Shown here one piece after another: positions 21,601 to 33,600 of a DNA stretch of 64,000 nucleotides (position 1 is the stretch's first letter; each line of letters starts with the position of its first letter). Source of the stretch: Romanomermis culicivorax (Eukaryota > Nematoda > Enoplea > Mermithida > Mermithidae); contig CAWUHX010000146.1 in NCBI GenBank assembly GCA_963922205.1, positions 744,001-808,000 on the forward strand, in the 5' to 3' direction. Made by a program: the position numbers and the translations under genes. A model generated the notes under the pieces. That model was not told where the DNA came from, did not search any database, and saw nothing but the letters and a program-made list of their open reading frames with translations.

Positions 21601-24600
21601 AGATGTAATGTCTATTCCAGTTTTTTGGAATATCAGTTTCAGCTCTAGGTAATATCGCTTCTGACTACAAAATGTTCCAAATGAATATTTATCCATGTTC
21701 CGAATAAAAATTAATTTTTATACTTTGGGTTCCGATTTTCATTCGGAAAATGACTGTATTTAGTAAGTGAGAGTGGAAGAAGAGTGAGAAAAATCAATGA
21801 TTCTATGTTTATCGCAATAGGAAAATTCTATTTTCCACTATATTTTCATAGAAAGTATCGAGTTTTACTCACTTTAGACTGATACATTCATGGAAACAAG
21901 CAGGGAATCTTGAGCACTGGTTTTTTTTGTACAACACCCCTTTGTACTTGTACAAAGATTGAAGTCAAAAGTCTTTGCACATTTTAATTTTTCTTTGTAC
22001 AAAAAAATTTTCGTTTCGTAAATACTTTTTAGGAATCCTGAACCCAGTGATAACGTTGGTTTGAAATTTTTGAGCACTGAAAGGACAGGGAGGAAATCAA
22101 AACTACAAGAGAATTTATGTTCAAATTTTTTATCAGAAGTAAGGTTAGGATCAGGAATATTTTCAGGTTTGGTAGAAATAGAGGAAAAATAATCATTTAG
22201 CAAATCAGATATTTATTTATCAATAGGACTGATGGCAATTATGTCTCTATATTTATGATCAGGAATACCTAGATGCAGAAAGTTTATTATTCACATACTG
22301 ATAAAATTGGTGTAACTCTCCAGCTTCAACAAGATTCATCTCTTTCATTATTTGATGTCTTTTAGTTTCTGATCTCAATTCATTTCTAGGTATGCTTGGA
22401 TGCATTCAGGTTTTTTTTGTACAGGCCAGGTTGCCATGTGCAACTTGGGGAAAAATTTTAGTGACACAGATAGATTTTTGGTCGCTCGCTCTAAAATCAA
22501 TAAATAAGCTGTCAGGAGCTAGCTTTCTTAAACCTCATTTGATTCACGTCGATTTTCAACTTTCAAAACTCAATTTTCTGAATTTTGGAATTTCGAACAT
22601 TAGGATTCAATTTTGTATGCAGCTACGACGACAACATTGGCAATAGCTCGAGACTGACGTACATCGTTCCTCCTGGAGAAAAAAATCTTTGTACATGTAC
22701 AAAAATTGTCAAAATTTTTCTTTGTACAAGGGAAAAAATCTTTGTAGAGTACAAAAAAACAGTGATCCTGAGGAATAGATTAATGGCCATGTTTCAGCTG
22801 AGTTGTACTGAATATTATATGTAATATCCATTGCCGGCGGGAAACGCCCGCACCGAATACAATTTTCGTAAATTTTTCCCCACAGCCAAAAAATATTCAC
22901 CATGCAGAAAAAGGCCTGCTCAAGCACGATACTTGTATCCAATATTTCCACAATAAGACAAGTGAAGTTAAAGATCGGAAATGTGACGGAAAAGATGCGA
23001 ATTATGTAAAATTATTGATCCAGCGCATAGCACTAGAATATTTTGGATTTTAACGCGCTGAAATACCGGACAGTGCACCTTTTCATTGATCTTCTCATTA
23101 GAAGAAACGCCGAAAACTTTCACAGCCTTGCGATCAAAAGTTTCTGTTGTGTGCAGAAAATGCTCCGAAATTTTTCTACACTGCCAAAAAACGCATTCTG
23201 TGCATAAAAAAGCTTGCTTTCGACTCTTATTTTATTCAAGAAGCTAAATTCCATCTGTAAAGTCAATAACAGATCAAGACTTACGATGTAAACTGTTTTT
23301 TACAGACAGAACTAATCGAAGTTCACATTTACAGTCCTACTGGAAATCGCCTCAATTGTGATACAGTTGAAAAATTACTGGTCAGGAACTGTAATTTGGC
23401 TACTGTCGGTTTGAAAATTTAAAAAAGACAATGCAAACTCTACCGGATTTGGATCCATAAAATTGCTATGATCGGATTCGGATCTAGACATTAGGGCGGA
23501 TCTCCCCGCATCCGGGTACCCGTTCCATCCCTAATAACTAATACTCCCTTTGCGACAGTAATACTGCAATTCATAGCAGGCGGCAAAGATGAAGTTTCAT
23601 TTCATTTTTTAACAACTAGCCATGCCAAAACTTTAGGCACACTATTATCATTGAACTGATTTCTTAATTTTTTCTTTGCATAAAAAATAGTTGCGTACTT
23701 TTGAACTTATAGACTTGGAGTTCATCGAAAATGATATGCATTCAGCCTTAAGGCCCGGTCATACTTCGCCGCAAGTTACCGCGTGGCGCCGCTTTTTCTA
23801 TTCATACTGACAAGCGGTACCGTGCGGCGCCGCATGGCGCCGCTTTTTTACTTATGGATTTCGCTCTTGTCAAAAAATGCGTATTGCTCGTCTCGACAAA
23901 TGCGAAATACAAAAAATGCAAAAAAGATTAAAAAAACGAAAAAAAGATCGAAAAAACCGAAAAATAAAAAGCGCAAAATAAAAATGGAATCAATCATTCC
24001 TGCACGATGCAGATAGAAGCTTACAAAGAGCCCAGTCTAAAGATTTTGGGCTCTTGCTTCAATTTGCTTCACATTCCAACGATTAATAGCTCTTGAACTG
24101 CTTAGAAATATTATTTTATATAAATTGATTTTGAAAAATTGAATATATAATTCATTCACATATGTGCTATATACAGGATCCAGATCTGATCTGGATCCGG
24201 TCGGACCTGCTGTTTAGGACCCAGATTCAAAGTGAATCCATCCTCTCCCTATTATTCGGGAAATCGGGACGTTCAGGGAATAGGGACTAATGCATTTTTC
24301 GAGGAAATAGGAAGCTTATTCATTATTCGGTTAATCGGGACCTACGGGGAATATGGACTTTCCGACAATCGGGATGTTTGAGGAAAAGGGACGTTAGGGA
24401 AATAAAGACACAATCAAGATGTGCGAGTACACTTGCTGTAGGAACATTTTACACATACTTTGCATATTCATAATTTTTACACATTAATGTCTTCATTGCG
24501 AATTAAGTGATCAACTTCTTAGTAAATCTTGATTGAAAATTAAGTAATCAATTTGGTAAAATAATTTGACGTGTCAGAATTCACCATTCAAGTGAAAAAT

Positions 24601-27600
24601 ATGATTCAACTACATGTATAGATGTCACAGTATGCAACAATATGCTGCATTTTTTCAACACATGGCTTGTTCGAAAATTTCGTTTCAGTTTGAACTTGAT
24701 GGCGGCGCCGCGTGGCGCCGCAAAAATTGCGAAAACCTATTCATACTTCAAAGGTGGTACCAGTTTTTAATATGGATAGAACAACCGGCGCCGCGCGGTG
24801 AAGTATGACAGGGCCTTTAGTCGTTCAGTTAGGTAGAATGCATTTGCGATCGTACTCTCTAACAAGCATAATGCCGATAAATTATGCTAGTTTCATGAAA
24901 CAATTTAAATATGCCGCTAGTTGTATTCAAAAATTTATAAGTAATATTGATTGTGGAAAGAGTTGGCTCACTGTCTACATCCCTGTGATTCTTCACCGCT
25001 TCATTTTTTCTGGCAGTCACTTCTGCATCATGAGGTTGATACTATCGTCATGAGTAAAGCCGAAATTATACTTACATGCCCTCCTAAAGAGAGCAAGCTT
25101 CAGCGTAGTTGCAGGATCCCAGAAATAGAGTAGGTATCGATAATCTTACTGCTCTGATTTGCTCACACTGATGTGAAGACGGATGATAACCGAAGTCTCA
25201 ACAATATTCAGTAAGTATGAAAACTTTCGTTTCGTCTGTTTGATTCAAGAAAATCCCATAGCCTCTTTTTCTTGAAATGCTTGTAAATATTGAGTGAAAA
25301 GTAATTATTCCATATTTTTGCGATTTCCTGCGAAACCATATGTCACCTAAAACTGGCAGTTTGTGAGCTTAATCGACACAATTCTAGAAAATATTCTGCA
25401 ACCTACGGTAAAAGCTTTATGTAAACGTTTGTTTCACCAAAGTGATTTGAGTCCGAGCTCGAAATTATATTGGTTTCACTAATGTTGAGATCATCCCGAG
25501 CCAGACATGTAACGTGGCCCTGAGATCTGGGGGGAGGGGTTGCGTGACCTTCTTAGGGCCGGGGGTCACTGATTCCCAAAATTTTAGGGGGATGGTCTCC
25601 GAAGGCAGATGATTTTTCCACTGAAAAAAGTCCGAAAAACGGTTCAAAAAATATCAATTTTTGTCTGAAAATTGTAAAGAATGTATTCATGGGGCGGAGC
25701 GTTATTTTCCAGTATTTTTCCGACCAAAAGTATGCAGGTCCCTATGAATACCATATGGCTAGCCGTAGGATTGGAAAATCCTGGAGAAGGTTCGCCCAAT
25801 GGCTACCCATATGGTCGACGATTTCTGCCGGGGGGGGGGTTACTATAGCACTTCCCCCCAATGACATGTATGTTCCAAGCTCGAGGTCATCGCCGGCTAG
25901 GATTTGAAACCGAGCTGGAGATGTTTGTTTTCACCGACATGTAATCCTGATGCTGACGTCAGTTTCAGCCACACACGAAAGTTAATCTTCCTATCGAGCA
26001 GGTTTGAGTCCAAACTTTTCTGTTTTGCTTTTTTACCGTCGATTGTTAAAAATGATTTTTCGCGTTATTGATTGATAAATCGACATGTTTAACGTGAGCG
26101 AAATTTTCAGGGTAGGACGAATCAGTTAGATTTCATGAATAATGCCGGCGGAACTATAAGATCGCTACTTTCTCAGTTTGATTCCAACGTATAAATGACG
26201 AAATGATTGATGAAAGCAAGAGTACAGCGAGTATTTCAAATTTATGGCCACATTTTTAACATATTTTGTTTTGTCCTTCCTGTCCGACCGTTAGTTTTTC
26301 ATGCAGTACAAGTATATGCATTCATGTTTTACATTTTTTCCACATCATTTTTAAACAAACATCCCTTTTTGTTTTCTTTTCTTTAGTTTTGCAGTTTTTC
26401 TAAAATATGTTTATATATAACATGAACAGAGGTCCCCAAGGTCAGATTATCCAGGTAAGGGTAAAGTTGAAAATTTGTGGGGGTAGTGTAGCTAAATGTC
26501 CACTAAACACGTCATTTCGTCTCAAAATTAGGCAACTAGTGATCAATTTTTAGGAATTTAGGCAGGGGTAATACCCCCCTCATATGTTGTAGTGTGTTTT
26601 CCGCCGATTTGGTCGTTTTTGTCAAAGAGTGCATGAGGCCCGCAGGTAGCAAATGGAGTGAGCAACGCGGACCATCAACAGTCATCTTACTGTAGCGCAC
26701 GTTGGTACGCGTGTGCTGGCTCTCTCTTGGTGCATTATTATTATTGAATGTTTTTCGTATTAAACATGTGCCCTGCTGGCCACTTTTATTTTTGCTACTC
26801 GCCGCCTCCCCCACGAAACCCATTTGTTTCTCGTCCCAGTGCGTGGGAGTGATTCGCTTTATATTCTCGCCCATTTCTCGTTTGTACGTAAGTGTTTTGT
26901 TTTCAATTGTGTAATATAAAGGTAGAAAATTCTCTCCGTTCAGTTTTACGCAATTAGGGAGACAACACCTTCTTTCCTTAATTGGTGGGAAATTTGTGTC
27001 GGGTTTAAGTACGAGTAATCAAGCTAATTGGGTAAACGTGGGCGTGGGAAACACGTACATTAAGGACGAATCCTGGGATCCCAATCCTGCCTGAACTCAA
27101 AGACTTGAGCCCCGACTCATTCACAAATACAACAATACCCCTTCCTATGGGGTAGTCTAAACATGAATAATGTGTCACATTTTACGCGTTTTTATTGTTA
27201 TAGTCGAAATTATCTCGCCCTAAACTTAAACCTCAGATTCAGCTAGTCCCGAGCTCGCACTTTTTAGTAAAACCCAAAAAGGATGAAACCGACGTCGCAC
27301 TCAGCTGAAACATAGTTTCAAGCACTAGCGACTTTCGGATTATCCTCAGTTCCAATTAGTGAAATCGGCCTCTGGTGATTATGAGGTCACATTTCTATCA
27401 TGACTCACACCCACTAGGTAAACAGTTAATATTAATAGTATTTGATTTCAAACTTGAATATATTACTGTCCTGGCAGTATTTTTTTAGTCATTCTTATCA
27501 TAGAAGCGTAGTCAATAAGCCCTGCTCGGACCCGATAGAAAAGACGGACCCAGTCAATCACTGCCTGTGACTCTGAGATTGGTATTGCAGAAAGAGGAGC

Positions 27601-30600
27601 AGAGCAAACTGGGAGCAAGAGCGAAATAGGAGCACTAACTGCAGAATTGCTTCAATTTTGCTCCGCTCTTAGTTTGCTCGTCGTTTGCTCCACGTTTTGT
27701 ATTGCGGAAGAGAAAGCAATGCTGGAGCAAGCACTCGTGGATTATATAAACTCGACGTGTGTCTACTTATAGAAACACTACCGACGCGCGTCGCGGTTGA
27801 CTGAGTTGAGCATTACGAGCAGGTGCAAACATTCAAATTATTTTGTGTTCCTGTTTTGTGTGGAGAGTGTTTAAAATATGTATGTTGATAAACGATCTGC
27901 AAATTTTTTGACAGAAAAAACTTTTTTGCTTGTTGTGCCTCGCTCAAAATATTGGCTTTTTGGAAAATAAGAAGACTGTTAAGTGTGTTGCGTATGATTT
28001 GGTGAAACGATAGCAGAAATAAAATTCTGCATCATTATAAGATTCAAAAGGATTTTCTGTATCAACAAAATGACGATCGATTCTCAAAAAATCAGCAACG
28101 TTGTGTTCAACATCGTCCCAAAATTCAATGATATCCGTCTTACTACTAACAAGGTACAATGGATAACACTTTGCTCCAGCGTTGCTCCTATACCTACCTG
28201 GATTAAGAGTGGAGAAAATCGGTGATATTTGCTCCTCATACCTGTAAGACCTCCGACCAGTTGGGGGGGGGGGTAGAAAAAAGTCAAAATTTTTCCCAAA
28301 AAAGGCCAAAAAACACACTTTTTTGCAAATTGTTTTAATTTTTTCCAAACAGGGGGGGGGATTGGATGAATTTGGGTACATGGTTGGCCAAGTTGGGGGG
28401 CGGGGTTCCCCCCCCCAAGTACAGGTATGTTGCTCCACCTTTACTCTGCTTCGATCCTGCACCACTCTTCAGGTTTGCTCCGAGTTTTGTTCGACTTTGC
28501 CCCTGGAATGCTCTGCTCCTAGTATGTTCTTCTTTCTGCAATACCAGCCTGAAGACACTGATCAATCACACTATAACAATTCAGTGCTTAGTATCGAAAA
28601 AAATTTCATTTAGACTCTATAGAGCATAAAAATGTCCTGAAATAGTGTACAATATAAAAATTTTCACAGGTAAAGTTGTCTCCCAAGCTGAATTTTTCAA
28701 AAACCATTTTCAAATTTCAAGTAGCTGTGCTTTATTGTGGGCCAAAAGTCCTGATACATACGAGCGCCTTTTTCTGCACAAATGAGTTGGTTAAACTTGA
28801 CGAAACTTTGCAGGTAAAAATTTTCTTCCGTCTCTGATGTTACAAAAAAAAGGTACAAAAAACAATTTTTTCATAATTCGTCTTCTCACTAATTAGAATA
28901 GAGCGATAGAAGTACATTTAACAACTAAGAATGTGTTCGACTTTTTTTATCTTGAACTTCTGAAAGTTTGTGAAGTCCATGTTTTTATAAATTCCGGAGA
29001 TCAAAACAATTATATAAGTGGCGGAACCGCTTGGAATCGATATGTTTCGTCCGAGATATCCGCACTGCTTATGAATCCGGTTCATAAATTTTGAGTTATT
29101 GGGTTCCGGTTAAGCGTTACATTAACTATGAGTATAATTATACATATATCGTTTTCGACACATTCGGAAAGTAAATTCATAAAAATGGATAAATCTCTTT
29201 GTTCTGAATCAAGTCTAAACTTTTGCTCGCTAAAAATATATATAAAGAGACAAAGTTAACTTCATTTTGATCTGCTTGGGCAGTATTTCTTGAGTGTTCT
29301 CTATTCGAACGTAAAATGCCACTGAAATATACCAAAAAGAAATTTGAAAAGATCCTTTAATGATAAATCATCTTTCTTTCTTATTGTCATTGCTTTATTT
29401 TTCAGGTAACGAAAATTGTACCGATTCTTTGTTCATTATGCGATCAAATGGTCAACTTAGTGAGTATCAGTTAACAGTCAAGGCTTTTACGATTGGTCAA
29501 CGCATAACGGACGAAAATCCGGTTGAACTTCACGTCGTTCCTACTGTTGAATGGCCTTTAACGCAGTAATCATTCTATAGCGTTATAGTTTGAATCCGTT
29601 AACTTTTTTACGTTTTATTGTTTTTATTATTGTAGATCTAAGAGCGAACAAGAAACTGGCTTTCCCTTAGACCCGAATAACGTTCTTCTGCAAGCATCAG
29701 CAATAAAGCAGCGACTATCCAAATTTTGTAATTAGTCTTTAGTGTATGCTTTATACACTTGGTATATGTGCAACCGTTTTGAAGCGAAAAGCAAAGAAAC
29801 AATCGAGAAATGCCAAAAGTCGATATACAGGGATTTGTGGATATCTCAGGTAGAAATCGTGACATACAGCGGCCCGCATCGGCGACTATGGATGGGGCCG
29901 CAATTTACCTTTAAAACGTACCTGGATTCGCAACGTTCCATACCTTTAGCTTGCCCATCATTGCCTGTACAATTAGGGTAAGGTTGTTTGCAAATCCTTG
30001 TTTACGTGTTAAAAGTATATTCTTAAAAAGTTTGAATATCTAATTATCGAAAAATAAATAAGTATTTTGTCAACAAAATTTGAGTCGAATTCTATCAAAA
30101 TGTATTAGATGTATATGTGTCTATTTTATGATGCACAATCAGTCCCGGGACCAGCATCCTAGCTGGGTCAGACATAGTATCACAGAATTGACGTACGTAT
30201 CATACAGGGTAAGCCAAAAAAAGGCAACCGGTGCTGACTTTCATAACTTTCGAATGGATGAAGCCTTTTTAATGCAGATTGTCGCATTAAAATTCCCTGT
30301 TTATCTTTGTTATAATGGCTAATTTTTATGCTCCTAGCGTTTATGGTTTCTGTAAAAGTGGTCTTTTTTCGAAAAATAAGACTTGTGACATCAAAGTAGA
30401 AGTTGTCCTATTGTGAAAAAAGTTTTGTAATCATACATGTAATTGAGGAGGGAGTGCTATGGGAACCCCCCCCCCCCAGAAATCGTCGACCATATGACTA
30501 GCCATTGAGCGACCGCCCCCCAGGATTTTTCAATCCTATGGCTAGCCATATGGTAGCCCTAGGGACCCCCATACTTTTGGTCGGAAAAATACTGAAAAAT

Positions 30601-33600
30601 GTTAATTTTTTGATGAAAAACGTCAATTTTTGAACAAAAAATGGTTAAAAACATCAATTTTCTCGGCGGTTCTTGCCACAAATACATTTTTTCGTCATTT
30701 CTTAGACAAAAATTACTATTTATTGAACTATTTTTCGGACTTTTTCCATCAAAAAATCGATTTTTTTTTCTTTCAGAGACCCCTCCCCCCAAAATTTTGG
30801 GAATTACTGACCCCGGCCCCAAAAAAGTGGTCCAACCCCCCCCCCAGACCTCAGGGCTCCGTTACATGTATGTCTAAAATTAATCAGATTTGTAATTTGC
30901 ATGCAGTTTAAAGTCGTTAACTTCTTTTTTCACTTTGGGAAAATTTCGCCAATCAAAAGCTTTTGTCTGGAACTCGAAAAAAACAAAATCTATTCTGTCA
31001 TTTACTAGTTCGAAAAACGGTTAAAATTATTGATGAAACAGAAAGTATGACAGACTAAAACGCCTCTCTTGTTGTTTTCAGCTGTTGTGATGCTTATGAT
31101 TTGATCTATTTTACTTTTTATGTTGTAAAACATATTGATTTTTGTCAATTTTCGCTTGTTATTTGCAAAATATCGACGTTTAGTATTTTTGATTCTAGTC
31201 AGTCAATATTTGACCAATCTGGCTGAAACTTTGCAGATTTTATACCAGATGTTTCATCTATCGGCGGTAGCGAACCGCATTAGAAAAGCTTATTTCATTT
31301 GAAAGCTATTAAAGTCAGTACCGGTCGCCTTTTTTGGCTCTGTATATACTCTAAGTATTCATAGAAAAATTTTGATTACTCTTTCTCTTTTCATTTCAGG
31401 TCAGCTACAATATTGAAAAATTGGAAACAGTTTGAGTATTTTAATCGATCAAAAGTTAAATTTTCAAGAAAATTGGCATCAACTGACCATAAGAAAGGTA
31501 CTCCATTCCAGAAGAAACTGCATTGCATGCATACCCAGACAAAGTCTGTCGGTTTATTTGGCACCAGTCTACCAGAAAGTTGGTTGGTCCCCCATATTTC
31601 CTCGCCAACGCCAAATTAGGGTAGGAAACATGATGTTCGTAGATTAGTCTCAGAAAATGAACACCATGTCATCAACGTTGATATTCCAGCTTATTTGAGA
31701 GTCTATACACTTTTAGGACGTAGTAGAAAAAATCGGCTTTAAACTGTTGGAGATAATACTCGTTTTTGTACGCTTTTATTCATTCATTCAATAAAATTCA
31801 CCCTGACATAAACTTGGGTATGGTGCTTGGAATCAGCTCACCTTGCACCAAAGTTATTTCTCGTCTAGACTCTGGTACCGAAATGCATCTTGTTGAACCT
31901 ACTGTACAAGTATTTTTGGCATATGTCTTCTTTCTTCACACTCCCTGGTGGCAAATTACCCTAGAAACGAGTAATCTGTTCTGTTTGCTGTCGTACTCTT
32001 TAATCTTACTTTGAAAAAAAATGAATTTGTTAAACGTGACAAATCCTTCACAGCTTCAACAACGATAAAGTACGCTGGCTCAATACCGAAGATTTTTTTG
32101 CCCTTGTGATCATAGAAATATTTATCAGGTTTTGACATTCAAGCTAGAATCGCATTGTAAATCAAGGTTGCTATACTCTCGAAAACACTCATTTTGAGTG
32201 GTGTTGTCCCAAAGCGGGGCCAGCCTAGCCCTAGGCCAGTGCCCTTGCAGCTGCTCCATGGCCGTGGCTTGGGACAACCCTAAAAAATGTTTAATGAACT
32301 GAATTAAAATGTCAATGATGTGTTTGTGAAAGCATCAAATTGATGATCGACATATATGATTGACCCCGATCCTGATTACTAAGATGTGTCGATCTTCAAC
32401 ATTGGAAGTTCAACAAAATTGGAGTAATTTTGTTGATTTGACAAAAACCAAAATGTGAATCATAATCAAAATACTAGTAAACGACTTTAAGACAAAAATC
32501 CAATGATGCTCCGATGCTGACTTTTTGCAAGAGCTTTGGCTCCTGTGCCGGTGCTGGAGCCTTATGCATAGCATGTTAAACGATTAACTGGAACCGACAT
32601 TAACCAGTCAAAATTGTGGAATCGAAATGACTCAAAATTTCGGAACCGAACTGGAATCGATCTTGTGATGAAAAACACAAGTTCATGTTGTGCAGGTCCT
32701 TTCTAATGGGTTTAAGAAAAGATTGGTTCTGGTCTGAACTGACCTGTTAGAGCTAATTCCTTGGCTATGCCTCGGAGATCGCGCAACAGTCCGGTTCCCC
32801 AGACCTGGCAACAACAATCAATAACTTACCTTTAATCGAGGGGCCTCACAACAGACCCTCAAAGTCTCCCAGGAGAGAAGGATTTCCCCTCAGGAATAAA
32901 CTTACTTGCATGATCCCTGTTAAAGTCTTCCTGTGCTTGCTGTCAGCAAGCGGGTCGCCTGGGCCTTTGGCCCTTCGCTCCAGACGATTAATCGGATCTA
33001 AATAGTAAATAATACATCAATACAAAATATAGGGCGAATGTTAAAAGTAATGTGGGTACACCACTATACAATTTATGCAAATTTAATACTAATTTGCTGG
33101 TGAAAGTTTCATTGGACGCCAGCACAATGTTTACCAAAAAATAGTGATAAATCATTGTCATTATTATGTCTCTCTATGGCGCTCCATTCCTATGCAAATG
33201 TTTGCGCCGCTGGTCTTCCAATTTGTCGATTTGCATGTCGATTTCCCATCGCAACTTGTCAGCAACAGGGTGCCCAACATTCACGAACCAGAATCGTTAT
33301 TGCTAAGAAAAAACACAGTTTTTTAACAGTTGAACCAATTTTTCTTTGTGATTTTCGTAATACCTAAAAACATAGATTTTGCAGAGTTTCAAGTTAAAAG
33401 CACAAGATTCTCAACGCCTGAGGCACTCTCAGTGACCATAACTTGATTACAGCTTTTCCAGCATATTCAATGCATAGTAGCTTCCAATTTATGCAGACGA
33501 TTGGGATGCTATGGCAGGGTTCATAGCGACCGGCAAAAGACCAGGAATTTTTATTTGAACCGGGAAAATACCGGGAATTTCTTGCAGGAAACGTGGGTAA

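Larger units (their letters stand above)
21090..29405 (+). other. BCAS3 intron 13, 8.3 kb
   Basis: Holds a minus-strand LINE fragment (21.9-22.4 kb), GTAC-type repeats, a Harbinger-type element (23.75-24.8 kb), an A element, a solo LTR and a second Harbinger-type element with a nested B. Exons 13 and 14 join in phase across it, but a missed small symmetric exon cannot be excluded. Confidence 0.6.

Noticed and set aside
23783..24016. Lys-rich 77-codon protein
   Set aside because: It lies inside the Harbinger-type element, starts within its terminal repeat and is made of AAAAAG runs.
28084..28629. Plus- and minus-strand frames across 28.1-28.6 kb as genes
   Set aside because: They read through the nested B element; only the short HARBI1-like stretch below 28236 has support.
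31413..31647. Open frames of 68-71 codons as the missing BCAS3 exon before exon 17
   Set aside because: A splice-like TTTCAG precedes them, but neither frame resembles the expected LNSLRIQPVRSDP region and no in-phase conserved block follows.
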